DNA of 54,153 nt from Pseudomonadota bacterium (GTDB taxonomy: Bacteria; Pseudomonadota; Gammaproteobacteria; Burkholderiales; Burkholderiaceae_C). Position numbers and translations under genes: made by a program. The stretch lies in assembly GCA_021816585.1 (NCBI GenBank), contig JAKAXL010000020.1:1-54153 (forward strand). The letters are read 5' to 3'. The notes under the pieces are model-generated. The model worked only from the letters and a program-made list of their open reading frames with translations. It did not search any database and was not told where the DNA came from. Position 1 is the stretch's first letter. Each line of letters starts with the position of its first letter. Positions 1 through 11,239 of the stretch are shown in pieces.

Positions 1-912
1 GTGCTCTTCAGACATTGGACCAGCGACCCCTTCGACGCGAGCGAGCGCGACGGCAGGCTGTACGGGCGCGGCGCCTCCGACATGAAGAGCTCGCTGGCCG
101 CGATGGTCGTGGCGACCCGCCAGTTCCTGGCCGCGCATGCCGGCCCGCGCGGCTCCATCGCCTTCCTGCTGACCAGCGACGAGGAGGGCCCGGCGCGCGA
201 CGGCACCGTGCGCGTGTGCGACGAACTGCGCCGGCGCGGCCAGCGCCTGGACTGGTGCATCGTCGGCGAGCCCACCTGTACCGCGACGCTGGGCGACACC
301 ATCAAGAACGGGCGCCGCGGATCGCTGTCGGGGCGCCTGCTGGTGCACGGCGTGCAGGGGCATGTCGCCTACCCGCATCTGGCCCGCAATCCAGTGCACC
401 TGGCGGCCCCGGCGCTGGCCGAACTCGCCGCCACCGTGTGGGACGACGGCGACGAGCATTTCCCGCCGACCACCTGGCAGGTCTCGAACATCCACGCCGG
501 CACCGGCGCCGGCAACGTGATCCCGGGCGAGCTCGAGCTGCTGTTCAATTTCCGCTTCAGCCCGGCCTCGCCGGCCGCGGCGCTGCAGCGCCGCGTGGAG
601 GAGCTGCTGCAGCGCCACGGGCTGCGCTACACACTGCAGTGGACCCTCGGCGCCGAACCCTTCCTGACCCGCCCGGGCGAGCTGTCGCGCGCACTGGCGG
701 CGGCGATCACCGCCGAGACCGGCGTGCAGCCGCAGCTGTCGACCACCGGCGGCACCTCGGACGCCAGGTTCATCGCGCGCGTGTGCGAGCAGGTGGTCGA
801 GTTCGGTCCGCCGAACCCGACCATCCACCAGGTCGACGAGAACATCGAACTGCGATTCCTCGAGCCGCTCGCGGCCGTGTACCGGCGCACCCTCGAGGCG
901 CTGGTGGCCTGA
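1..912 (+). CDS. dapE: Succinyl-diaminopimelate desuccinylase, 5' truncated by window edge
   Basis: DapE hydrolyses N-succinyl-LL-2,6-diaminopimelate in the lysine/meso-DAP pathway; it is a cytoplasmic dizinc M20-family enzyme. The visible part holds the family landmarks: GRGASDMK with metal ligand Asp27, TSDEE with catalytic Glu61 and metal ligand Glu62, VGEP with Glu90, the dimerisation-domain stretch KNGRRGS and [11 protein letters not shown], and the C-terminal metal ligand His276 in NPTIH (numbering from base 1). Family members are about 375 residues, so roughly the first 70-75, including the first metal-binding His, lie outside the window; the GTG at base 1 is not the true start. The first three codons do not match the family. 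The stop codon overlaps the prmB start (TGATG). Confidence 0.95.
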   Translation: MLFRHWTSDPFDASERDGRLYGRGASDMKSSLAAMVVATRQFLAAHAGPRGSIAFLLTSDEEGPARDGTVRVCDELRRRGQRLDWCIVGEPTCTATLGDTIKNGRRGSLSGRLLVHGVQGHVAYPHLARNPVHLAAPALAELAATVWDDGDEHFPPTTWQVSNIHAGTGAGNVIPGELELLFNFRFSPASPAAALQRRVEELLQRHGLRYTLQWTLGAEPFLTRPGELSRALAAAITAETGVQPQLSTTGGTSDARFIARVCEQVVEFGPPNPTIHQVDENIELRFLEPLAAVYRRTLEALVA

Positions 913-1858
913 TGCCGCGGCCGCAGTTCTCGCAGCTCTGGCGCGACACCGAGCGCGCGTTGCTGGATGCCGGGGTGAAGTTCGGGCAGGGCACCGAGGA
1001 CGCCGCGCAGGAAGCCGCGTGGATGCTGATCCACAGCCTGGGCTGGCCGCTGCTGGACAGCTTCGCGCGCCTGCCGGCGCTGCAGCGCAAGCCGGTCCCG
1101 GAGGCGGCCGCTACGCGCCTGCGCCGGCTGCTCCAGCGCCGTCTGCGCAGCCGCCGCCCGCTGGCCTACCTGCTCGGCGAGGCATGGCTGGGCGGGCAGC
1201 GATTCCTGGCCGACGAGCGCGCCATCGTGCCGCGCTCGCTGATCGCCGAACTGCTGCCGCACACCCTCGATGCCTGGCTGCAGGGCATGCACGCGCAGCA
1301 TGCGGCGGGCTCGGGCGATGGGCGAGGCGAGATCCCCGCGGGCGGGCCGCAGCGCATCGCCGACATCTGCACCGGCGGCGCCAGCCTGGCCGTCCTCGCC
1401 GCGCTGCGCTGGCCGCGGGCGCGGGTGACGGCGGCCGATCTGTCCGAGCCGGCGCTGCAGCTGGCGCGTGCCAACGTCGAGCTGCACGGACTGGGGCAGC
1501 GCGTGCGTCTGATGCACTCGGACCTGTTCGAGGCCTTCGAACCCGGGGAACGCTTCGACCTCGTGCTGTGCAATCCGCCCTACGTCAACGAGGCGTCGAT
1601 GGCCGCGCTGCCGGCGGAGTTCCGCCACGAGCCGCGACTGGCGCTGGCCGGCGGCGACGACGGCATGGACCTGGTGCGCAGGCTGCTGCGGCAGGCCCGC
1701 GAGCACCTGCAGCCGCACGGCGTGCTGGTGGTCGAGATCGGGCACGAGCGCAGGCATTTCGACGCTGCGTTCCCCGACCTGCCGGTGCACTGGCTGCCGG
1801 TGAGTTCCGGGGGCGACGCGGTGTTCCTGGTCGAGGCCGCCGCGCTGGAATCCCCGCG

Positions 1859-1862
<4 letters not shown>
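912..1862 (+). CDS. prmB: Ribosomal protein L3 glutamine N5-methyltransferase
   Basis: PrmB methylates the side-chain amide of a glutamine in ribosomal protein L3, using S-adenosylmethionine. The 316-residue product has an N-terminal helical domain and a Rossmann-type methyltransferase domain. The SAM-binding motif I is DICTGG at 151-156, and the NPPY motif that defines glutamine/adenine amino-methyltransferases is at 221-224. The related release-factor enzyme PrmC shares NPPY; the LLGEAWLGGQRFLADERAIVPRS-like stretch (residues 87-110) and the dapE neighbour favour PrmB. The start ATG overlaps the dapE stop and the stop overlaps the next gene's ATG, so the three genes are probably translationally coupled. 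Confidence 0.9.
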
Positions 1863-3775
<1,913 letters not shown>

Positions 3776-3796
3776 GCCGCGGCCGGTGGGGCAGGG

Positions 3797-5491
3797 TCAA
3801 CGCGGCGGGTCGCGGCGCCACAGGCGCAGCATCTCGTCGCTCTCGCCGGGGCGGTGGCCGCTCCACAGCAAGGTGCCGGGCAGCGGGTGCGGCATCCACG
3901 GGCCGCGTGTCAGCGTCAGCACGTAGGGCGCGCGCCGCGCCTGCGGCCAGGCTCCGGGCTCGAAGCGGGCCGAACTCCAGTAGCCCAGCAGGGCCTGCTG
4001 GGCCGGGTTCAGCCCCAGGGTCTGCACGCGCGGCGCCGGCCCCGCGCCATGTTCGCGCAAGGCGTCGGCGACCCCGAAGCCGAGTGCGCGATAGCTGCTG
4101 GCGTAGTCGAGCACCGGCAGCCACAGCGTGCCGACCAGCAGCCACACCAGGGTCACGCCGCCGGCCGACAGCACCATGCCTTTCCACAGTGGATGGCGGT
4201 GGCGTCCGGCGCGCCACGCCACCACCGCCGCCCACGCCGCCGTCGCCAGCAAGGCCAGCAGCAGCGGCAGCACGCGCAGGTGGGCGTGGTAGCCGGGAGC
4301 CAGGCGCGCGATATTGGCCGCGGGGTGCGCCGGCTCGCCGGTGAGCAGCGCCACCCACAGCACCCACACGACCAGCGCGAGCAGGCTGAAGAACATCAGC
4401 GCGAACCAGTCCAGCGCCGCCAGGCTGCCGCGGCGCATCACCGGCAGCGCCAGCGAGCCCAGGACCGCCGCCGGCGGAAGCACCAGCAGCAGCGGCGCGC
4501 TGCCCGAACTGCTGAGCAGGGCCGACATCAGGCACAGCAGCGCCAGGGTCAGCGGTGCCAGCACGTGCCATGCGCCCAGCGAGGCGCGCCAGCGCCACAC
4601 CGCCCAGCATGCCAGCGGCCACGCCGGCCACAGGAACCACGCCAGCACGCCGACGAAATGCTGCGCCGAAGCCGCGCTCGGCCAGCGCGCCTCGGTGGCG
4701 CCGTGCAGGTGCAGCAGCACGGCGATGCAGGCGCCGCCGGCGACCGCCAGGGTCAGCGCCGGAAGCGTGCGCCAGCCGCGCAGCAACGGATGCCCCAGCA
4801 GTACGCCGGCCAGCAGCGCGGCGAACAGGCCCAGCCACGCGGCGCCGCCGAAGGCCAGCGCCAGCAGTCCGGCCAGCATCGCCGCGCAGGAGCCCGGCCT
4901 GCGCCCGGGCAGCAGCGCCAGCCCGAGCAGCAGGCCGCCGACCCCGACCAGTTGCACCAGCGCCGGCGTGGTCTCGTGCCCGCGCACCAGCAGGCCCAGG
5001 CAGGCGAGCAGGCTGAGCAGTGCGCCGTCGGCCATCGCGCGCGCGTAGGCCTTGCGCGGCACCGGCTCGCCGAAGGCCGGGCGCACGGGTTGCGCCTCGT
5101 CGCGCAGCGCCAGCTGGTAGGCGGCCTGCCAGATCTGCGCCAGGCACAGCGCCAGCAGCAGCATGAAGGGCAGGCGGGTGGCCGCCGGCGCGCCCAGCCA
5201 GTGGCCGAACAGCTTCAGGCTGGCCGCCCCCAGCCAGTACGCCAGCCAGCCGCCGTCGACCGCGTGGCCCCACAACGACGGCTGAAGCCACGAGGAATGG
5301 CCCAGCGCGATCTGCCACGCGACCCCGAAGGTCTGGCCGTCGCCGGTCCAGGGGTCGCGTCCGATGAAACCCGGCAGTACGTAGGCCAGGCACAGCAGCC
5401 ACAGCGGCCAGCGCGGCAGCCGGGCCACGCTTTCGCTGCTGACCACCGGGCGCGGCGCCGGGGGGCGCGGGGGTTCGGCGCTGGAGTTCAT
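3797..5491 (-). CDS. Polytopic membrane protein, ArnT/PMT-like GT-C fold (predicted)
   Basis: A 564-residue hydrophobic protein with roughly 11-13 predicted transmembrane helices. After a proline-rich cytoplasmic N-terminus and the first helix it has GRDPWTGDGQ followed by a long loop and WLAYWLGAASLKLFG. That arrangement resembles the first periplasmic loop of GT-C glycosyltransferases such as ArnT (DPW..DE, then a Y/W-W-L segment), where an acidic pair is catalytic. The Ala/Leu-rich middle has no specific motif, and the C-terminal ~90 residues form a soluble tail (LTLTRGPWMPHP). ATG at 5491 was chosen; an in-frame ATG at 5539 would add 16 residues but falls in the rpmE terminator region. 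Neither has a clear Shine-Dalgarno. Donor, acceptor and role are unknown. Confidence 0.7.
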   Translation of the reverse strand: MNSSAEPPRPPAPRPVVSSESVARLPRWPLWLLCLAYVLPGFIGRDPWTGDGQTFGVAWQIALGHSSWLQPSLWGHAVDGGWLAYWLGAASLKLFGHWLGAPAATRLPFMLLLALCLAQIWQAAYQLALRDEAQPVRPAFGEPVPRKAYARAMADGALLSLLACLGLLVRGHETTPALVQLVGVGGLLLGLALLPGRRPGSCAAMLAGLLALAFGGAAWLGLFAALLAGVLLGHPLLRGWRTLPALTLAVAGGACIAVLLHLHGATEARWPSAASAQHFVGVLAWFLWPAWPLACWAVWRWRASLGAWHVLAPLTLALLCLMSALLSSSGSAPLLLVLPPAAVLGSLALPVMRRGSLAALDWFALMFFSLLALVVWVLWVALLTGEPAHPAANIARLAPGYHAHLRVLPLLLALLATAAWAAVVAWRAGRHRHPLWKGMVLSAGGVTLVWLLVGTLWLPVLDYASSYRALGFGVADALREHGAGPAPRVQTLGLNPAQQALLGYWSSARFEPGAWPQARRAPYVLTLTRGPWMPHPLPGTLLWSGHRPGESDEMLRLWRRDPPR

Positions 5492-5531
5492 CGCGTCGGG
5501 AAGGGCGGAGGACGGGGCGGCCGGCGAGCGA

Positions 5532-5561
5532 CCAAGCAAAACGGGCAGCCAGGCTGCCCGT
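5532..5561 (-). terminator. Intrinsic terminator after rpmE2
   Basis: A perfect inverted repeat, ACGGGCAGCC and GGCTGCCCGT with one base between the arms, lies 46 nt beyond the rpmE2 stop. On the minus strand it is followed by TTTGCTT, a modest U-tract. It separates rpmE2 from the membrane-protein gene downstream. Confidence 0.65.
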
Positions 5562-5607
5562 CTTCATCCCAAGCGGACGGGCCGGCCCAGGCCGGTCCCG
5601 CGAGGTC

Positions 5608-5877
5608 TTACTTCTTGGCGCTCGCGGCAGCGGCGCGCGCGAACTTCTGGCGGAACTTGTCGACGCGGCCGCCCAGCGAGTCGATGCTCTTTTGCGTGCC
5701 GGTGTAGAAGGGGTGCGATTCCGACGAGGTGTCCAGCTTGAACAGCGGCAGTTCGCGACCGTCGTCCATTTTCACGGTCTCGCGGGTCTGCGCCGTCGAC
5801 GGGATGACGAACTTGCTGCCGTTGGACAGGTCCACGAAGCACACGTCGCGGTATTCGGGGTGGATGCCAGTTTTCAT
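5608..5877 (-). CDS. rpmE2: 50S ribosomal protein L31 type B
   Basis: An 89-residue L31 protein of the large subunit, starting MKTGIHPEYR. It is the zinc-independent (C-minus) type B form: the CXXC pairs of type A L31 are absent and only one Cys remains (DVCFVDLSNG). SHPFYTG and the basic FRQKFARAA tail are typical. The ATG at 5877 was chosen because family members start at MKTGIHP; an upstream in-frame start would add 26 atypical residues. A GGAA lies 6-9 nt upstream as a weak ribosome binding site. It lies behind rho, with its own promoter candidate overlapping the rho stop codon and a terminator after it. Confidence 0.95.
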   Translation of the reverse strand: MKTGIHPEYRDVCFVDLSNGSKFVIPSTAQTRETVKMDDGRELPLFKLDTSSESHPFYTGTQKSIDSLGGRVDKFRQKFARAAAASAKK

Positions 5878-5963
5878 GTCGGATTCCAGGGAGTGCGGCC
5901 AGCCGCAGCGCCCACCACGCGAGCCCGGGGCGGCGCGGTGGCTGTACTTAACCAAAGACGAAC

Positions 5964-5969
5964 ATTATC
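5964..5969 (-). promoter_or_regulatory. Candidate -10 box for rpmE2
   Basis: On the minus strand GATAAT stands in an AT-rich patch just after the rho stop codon. A start about 7 nt on would give a leader of about 80 nt before rpmE2. No good -35 is visible at 16-18 nt. Confidence 0.4.
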
Positions 5970-5977
5970 GCACGAAC

Positions 5978-7240
<1,263 letters not shown>

Positions 7241-7631
7241 GGCGGAGTGCGGGTGAAAAGGGGCTTGGCCGGCAGGCCGGTCGCGGGTCGGGCCTGCGTG
7301 TTGCGTGTGCCGCTGCGGGCGCGGCGCCGTTCGGGCGCATCGCGCGGATCGCGTCGCGGTGGATGCTCAGGGGAGGGAATGCGGCTTGCGGGCCGCATGC
7401 AAAGCGGGAGTTGTTCGCTTCGGGTGATTCGCCGTCGAAGGACCCGGCCTTGCGGGGGGTGTCTCGGCGGAGGCTTCGTCGTTCAGGTCGGGCCGGCGCC
7501 TGGCGGATCGCGCAGCGCCCGTGCCCGGGAGTCCCGAGGGTGGTGGCGGATGCCGGCGGGATTCGCCGCCGGTGAATCGTGGCCCGGCGGCACCGGTGTC
7601 GCCGCTGGCGTCAGCGGTGCCGCGCGGCGGA
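7241..7631 (-). promoter_or_regulatory. Gene-free 391-nt rho leader region
   Basis: No credible gene lies between trxA and rho. Read in the rho direction, the segment is C-rich and locally poor in G, for example CATTCCCTCCCC and CACCCGAAGCGAACAACTCCC-like stretches around 7360-7430. That is the composition expected of Rho-utilisation sites. One GC hairpin (ATGCGGC / GCCGCAT, 7379-7398) has no U-tract. In E. coli rho is also preceded by a leader in which Rho attenuates its own transcription; the same control here is inference. Confidence 0.5.
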
Positions 7632-7661
7632 TTATATATTCGCGTCGAGGAAGGAAGTCAG
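7631..7661 (-). promoter_or_regulatory. Promoter candidate for rho at the trxA stop codon
   Basis: On the minus strand a perfect TATAAT (7636 to 7631) overlaps the end of trxA: the last codons are AAT ATA TAA. ATA is a rare isoleucine codon in this genome, which suggests the bases are kept for promoter function. The -35 region is weak (CTGACT at 19 nt). A start near 7624 would give a ~385-nt rho leader. Confidence 0.6.
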
Positions 7662-7958
7662 TTGGGTCTTGGAAAGCGCGCCCACCTTGGTGGCTGCGAC
7701 TTCCCCGTTCTTGAACAGCATCAGCGTCGGGATGCCGCGGATTCCGTACTTCGCCGGGACGTTGCGGTTCTCGTCGACATTGACCTTCATCACCTGCAGA
7801 CGCCCCTGGTACTCGCCGGCGATCTCGTCCAGGATCGGCGCGACCATGCGGCACGGGCCGCACCATTCGGCCCAGTAGTCGATCAGCACGGGGGTCGACG
7901 ACTTCAGCACGTCCTGCTCGAAGGACGCGTCGGTGGTGTGTTTGATCAGATCGCTCAT
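7632..7958 (-). CDS. trxA: Thioredoxin 1
   Basis: A 108-residue thioredoxin, the cytoplasmic protein-disulfide reductant. The active site is WCGPC with Cys33 and Cys36. The buried Asp27 in LIDYWAEWC, the cis-proline in RGIPTLMLF and the C-terminal [16 protein letters not shown] are all present, and the length matches E. coli TrxA (109). ATG at 7958 is preceded by AGGA at a suitable distance (AGGAACAGACATG), so the longer in-frame start at 8252 is rejected. It sits upstream of rho, as in E. coli. The gene's last bases double as a rho promoter candidate. Confidence 0.98.
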   Translation of the reverse strand: MSDLIKHTTDASFEQDVLKSSTPVLIDYWAEWCGPCRMVAPILDEIAGEYQGRLQVMKVNVDENRNVPAKYGIRGIPTLMLFKNGEVAATKVGALSKTQLTSFLDANI

Positions 7959-8231
7959 GTCTGTTCCTGGTTTGTAGGCTCGCGCGCGACGAGGGCGGTG
8001 AAACGATGTCGGGAAATGCTGTCCGGAAGCGGCGACTGCGAACGAGCCGGATTCGGCTGGCTCTATTGAACCCCGAATTCTGCTCCAACATGTGTCGCCG
8101 GTGCTGCGCGATGCTTCGGCATGTCTGATGGCATGGGGACTTCGCTGCGCCCGGCACGGTGCTGCACACGCCGCGCGGGAGGGTCGCGCTGCACGACCGG
8201 CGACGGCCGCGTGCGGACACGGGTGTAGGGT

Positions 8232-8327
8232 GACGAGCCGTACCCCCGGCACTTGCGGGGAACGGCTGTGGCTGCTCCGTTCCCGGCCTGACCAGGTTCA
8301 CCGCGCCGCAATGCGGGGCGGCCCGTC
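8232..8327 (-). ncRNA. ffs: 4.5S RNA (bacterial signal recognition particle RNA)
   Basis: Read on the minus strand, this segment carries the conserved SRP domain IV core: CCTGGTCAGGCCGGGAACGG, then AGCAGCCACAGCCG. This is close to E. coli 4.5S, with the GGAA-type tetraloop region and the AGCAGCC internal loop that bind Ffh. The ends pair as expected for the long single hairpin: 5' GACGGGCCG against 3' CGGCTCGTC (9 bp including a G-U). That gives an RNA of about 96 nt; exact ends are approximate. A TACAAT box stands about 8 nt before the 5' end. It is divergent from dnaX, its neighbour in several other bacteria too. No intrinsic terminator is obvious after it. Confidence 0.9.
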
Positions 8328-8348
8328 GGATGCGTATTGTACGCATCC
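8328..8348. promoter_or_regulatory. Palindrome covering the 4.5S -10 box
   Basis: Arms GGATGCGTA and TACGCATCC form a perfect 9-bp inverted repeat around TTG. On the minus strand the centre contains TACAAT (8341 to 8336), the best -10 box for the 4.5S RNA. The symmetry is that of a dimeric-repressor site, but no regulator can be named. Confidence 0.5.
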
Positions 8349-8381
8349 CCGGCGACGACGGGCGGGTGCGCCGCGCGACCT

Positions 8382-8387
8382 TACAAT
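8382..8387 (+). promoter_or_regulatory. Candidate -10 box of dnaX, leaderless geometry
   Basis: TACAAT lies 7 nt before the dnaX ATG, so transcription would begin at or one base before the start codon. There is no Shine-Dalgarno before dnaX, which fits a leaderless message. A -35 element is not evident. Confidence 0.45.
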
Positions 8388-8394
8388 CGCGGCC

Positions 8395-10179
8395 ATGTCG
8401 AGTACCGTGCTGGCGCGCAAGTGGCGCCCCAAGACCTTCGCCGCGCTGGTGGGCCAGGACCACGTGGTGCGGGCGCTGACCCACGCCCTGCAGCGCAGGC
8501 GCCTGCACCATGCCTACCTGTTCACGGGGACGCGCGGCGTGGGCAAGACGACCATCGCGCGCATCCTGGCCAAGTCGCTCAACTGCACCGGACCCGACGG
8601 GCAGGGCGACATCACCGCCGAACCCTGCGGCGTGTGCCAGGCCTGCACCGAGATCGATGCCGGGCGTTTCGTCGACTACATCGAGCTCGACGCCGCCTCC
8701 AACCGCGGCGTCGACGACATGACCCGACTGCTCGAGCAGGCCGTGTACAAGCCGACGGCGGGGCGCTTCAAGGTCTACATGATCGACGAAGTGCACATGC
8801 TGTCCAACCATGCCTTCAACGCGATGTTGAAGACGCTGGAGGAGCCGCCGCAGCAGGTGATGTTCGTGCTGGCCACCACCGATCCGCAGAAGGTGCCGGT
8901 GACGGTGCTGAGCCGCTGCCTGCAGTTCGCGCTGAAGTCGATGCCGGCGGGCGCGGTGGCGCAGCACCTGGCGCAGGTGCTGCAGGCCGAGGCGGTGGAA
9001 TTCGAGCCCGCGGCGCTGCAGGCGCTGGGCCGCGCCGCGCGCGGCTCGATGCGCGACGCGCTGTCGCTGACCGACCAGGCGATCGCCTTCAACGACGGGC
9101 GTGTCACGCTCGACGCGGTGCGCCAGATGCTCGGCGCGGTGGACTCGGGCTACCTGTTCGATCTGCTGCGCGCGCTGGCCGCCGCAGACGCTGCCGCGCT
9201 GCTGCGCCTGGCCGAATCGATGGACCAGCGCGGGCTGTCGCTGCCGCAGGCGCTGGAGGAACTCGCCGCGCTGCTGCAGCGCATCGCGACGCTGCAGGTG
9301 CTGCCGCAGGCGCTGGACGACGCCGACCCCGACGCGGCGGCGCTGCGCGAGCTGGCCGCAGCCTACGCGCCCGAGACCTTGCAACTGGCCTACAGCATGG
9401 TGCTGCACGGGCGCGGCGAACTGGGTCTGGCGCCCGACGCGCTGTGCGGCTTCAGCATGGTGCTGCTGCGCCTGCTGTCGTTCGCGCCGCTGGCCACGGC
9501 GGGCGCGGCGCGGCATCTCGACGCGCCTGCGCCGGCCGTGCGCGCGCCGGCCGCCGTCGGCGCCGCCGAGGCCGCGCCACGCCATGCCGACGCGCGCGAG
9601 CCCGCCGCACAGCCACGGCGGAGCGCCCCGTCCGAAGCGGACGCCGAGCCCGAACCCGAACCCGAACCCGAGCCCGCGGCGCAAGCCGTCTGCGAGCCCG
9701 CTCCCGCAGCGCGGATCGAGCCGGCCGTCGCGGCCGTGCCCGAGCCGGTGGAGCGACGCGAAGCCGCGGCGCCCGGCGCCGTGCCCGCGGCCGCGCCGGG
9801 CGTGCCGCAGCACGACTGGCCGGAACTCGCGCGCGAACTGCCGCTGGTCGCGCTGGCGCGCAGCCTGGCCCTGCAGAGCGAATGGGTCGGCGAGCAGGAC
9901 GGCGCCTGGGTGCTGCGGGTTCCCAGCGAGCAGTACACGCGCGCCGGCGCGCTCGAGAAGGTGCAGGCCGCGCTGTCCGAGCGCCTGGGGCGCGAGCTGC
10001 GCCTGCGGGTCGAGGTCGGCGCGGTGCGCGACACCGCGCAGCTGCGCGCCGCGGCACTGCGTGCGCAGCGCCAGCAGCAGGCCGAGCAGGCCATCGCCGC
10101 CGATCCGCTGGTGCGCCAGCTGGTCGACGAGCTGGGGGCGCAGATCGTTCCCGGCTCGGTGCAGCCGCTGGATGGATGA
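8395..10179 (+). CDS. dnaX: DNA polymerase III subunit tau/gamma
   Basis: DnaX is the ATPase of the clamp loader that places the beta clamp and, as tau, binds the polymerase core and DnaB. The 594-residue product starts [14 protein letters not shown]. It has Walker [10 protein letters not shown] (Lys51), zinc ligands Cys64, Cys78, Cys81 and Cys84, Walker [10 protein letters not shown], sensor 1 [17 protein letters not shown], and the SRC arginine finger. After about residue 370 a low-complexity Ala/Pro/Glu linker follows, with an (EP)5 hexanucleotide repeat near 9650-9680. The C-terminal ~130 residues ([19 protein letters not shown]) are the tau-specific domain. I see no A-rich slippery site for the gamma frameshift. 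It heads a likely dnaX-ybaB-recR operon. Confidence 0.97.
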   Translation: MSSTVLARKWRPKTFAALVGQDHVVRALTHALQRRRLHHAYLFTGTRGVGKTTIARILAKSLNCTGPDGQGDITAEPCGVCQACTEIDAGRFVDYIELDAASNRGVDDMTRLLEQAVYKPTAGRFKVYMIDEVHMLSNHAFNAMLKTLEEPPQQVMFVLATTDPQKVPVTVLSRCLQFALKSMPAGAVAQHLAQVLQAEAVEFEPAALQALGRAARGSMRDALSLTDQAIAFNDGRVTLDAVRQMLGAVDSGYLFDLLRALAAADAAALLRLAESMDQRGLSLPQALEELAALLQRIATLQVLPQALDDADPDAAALRELAAAYAPETLQLAYSMVLHGRGELGLAPDALCGFSMVLLRLLSFAPLATAGAARHLDAPAPAVRAPAAVGAAEAAPRHADAREPAAQPRRSAPSEADAEPEPEPEPEPAAQAVCEPAPAARIEPAVAAVPEPVERREAAAPGAVPAAAPGVPQHDWPELARELPLVALARSLALQSEWVGEQDGAWVLRVPSEQYTRAGALEKVQAALSERLGRELRLRVEVGAVRDTAQLRAAALRAQRQQQAEQAIAADPLVRQLVDELGAQIVPGSVQPLDG

Positions 10180-10255
10180 GCCAGGTCGGGCCGGCCGCGA
10201 GGCCGGCCTTTCGCAGCGCGTGGCGCTGCTCGCAAACGAGGATGCAGGAGCTTTC

Positions 10256-10585
10256 ATGTTCAACAAGGGACAACTGTCGGGTCTGATGAAGCAGGCCCAG
10301 GCGATGCAGGAAAACATCAAGCGCGTGCAGGACGAGCTCGGGCGCATCGAGGTCGAGGGCCAGTCGGGCGCCGGGCTCGTGAAGGTGCTGATGACCTGCA
10401 AGCACGAGGTGCGCCGCGTCGGCATCGACCCCAGCCTGCTCGGCGAGGATCGCGACATGCTGGAGGACCTGGTCGCCGCGGCGTTCAACGACGCGCTGCG
10501 CAAGGCCGAGGCGACGACGCAGGAGAAGATGGCCGGGGCGACGGCCGGCATGCCGCTGCCTCCCGGCATGAAACTGCCGTTCTGA
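10256..10585 (+). CDS. ybaB: Nucleoid-associated protein, YbaB/EbfC family
   Basis: A 109-residue dimeric DNA-binding protein of the YbaB/EbfC family, almost always placed between dnaX and recR. It starts [20 protein letters not shown], contains the family signature [25 protein letters not shown], and ends in the typical PPGMKLPF tail. AGGAG lies 4 nt before the ATG at 10256, supporting this start. It binds DNA with little sequence preference; its role beside recR is not settled. Confidence 0.96.
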   Translation: MFNKGQLSGLMKQAQAMQENIKRVQDELGRIEVEGQSGAGLVKVLMTCKHEVRRVGIDPSLLGEDRDMLEDLVAAAFNDALRKAEATTQEKMAGATAGMPLPPGMKLPF

Positions 10586-10602
10586 GCCCGCGCAGTGCAG
10601 CC

Positions 10603-11217
10603 ATGAGCCTGGGCCAGACCTCGACGCGGGTGCCGGCGCTGGATGCGCTGGTCGATGCGCTGCGCGCGCTTCCCGGGGTCGGCCCGAAGACCGCCGCGCG
10701 CATGGCCTACCACCTGCTGCAGCACGACCGCGACGCCGCGCAGGCGCTGCACGAGTCGCTGCAGCGCGCGCTGCTGACCATTCGCCGCTGCAGCCTGTGC
10801 AACACCTACACCGAGGCCGAGGTCTGCGCCACCTGCGCCGACGAGCGCCGCGACCGCCGCCAGCTGTGCATTGTCGAGACCCCGGCGGACCAGTCGGCGG
10901 TCGAGCAGTCGATGGGGTATCGCGGCCTGTATTTCGTGCTCATGGGGCGGCTGAGTCCGCTCGACGGCATGGGCCCGAAGGACATCGGCCTCGATCGCCT
11001 GGTGCAGCGTCTGCGCACGGGCGCGGTGGAGGAGATCATCCTGGCCACCAACTTCACCAACGAGGGCGAGGCCACCGCCCATGTGATCGCCGAGACCCTG
11101 CGCCCGCTGGACCTGCGCATCACGCGCCTGGCGCGCGGCGTGCCGTCCGGCGCCGAGCTCGAGTACGTGGACCTGGGCACCATCGCGCGCGCACTGGTGG
11201 ACCGGCGCGGCGCCTGA
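10603..11217 (+). CDS. recR: Recombination mediator RecR
   Basis: RecR works with RecO (and RecF) to load RecA on gapped single-stranded DNA. The 204-residue product has the N-terminal helix-hairpin-helix ([15 protein letters not shown]), the zinc finger Cys63-Cys66-Cys75-Cys78, and the Toprim domain with [14 protein letters not shown] and [16 protein letters not shown]. It ends with the [22 protein letters not shown] segment of the ring-forming C-terminus. It follows ybaB by 17 nt in the conserved dnaX-ybaB-recR order. Confidence 0.97.
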   Translation: MSLGQTSTRVPALDALVDALRALPGVGPKTAARMAYHLLQHDRDAAQALHESLQRALLTIRRCSLCNTYTEAEVCATCADERRDRRQLCIVETPADQSAVEQSMGYRGLYFVLMGRLSPLDGMGPKDIGLDRLVQRLRTGAVEEIILATNFTNEGEATAHVIAETLRPLDLRITRLARGVPSGAELEYVDLGTIARALVDRRGA

Positions 11218-11239
11218 GCCCGACGCGCGCGCTCCGCCG

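Noticed and set aside
7363..7575. A 70-codon plus-strand frame in the rho leader
   Set aside because: There is no ribosome binding site or promoter, and it is antisense to the rho leader.
9640..9690. Slippery site for DnaX gamma frameshifting
   Set aside because: The region is a CCCGAA repeat coding Glu-Pro; there is no A-rich heptamer and no downstream stop in the shifted frame that I could support.
11218..11239. A TPP riboswitch for the ThiE-like gene
   Set aside because: The gap after recR is 22 nt and contains no THI-box sequence.
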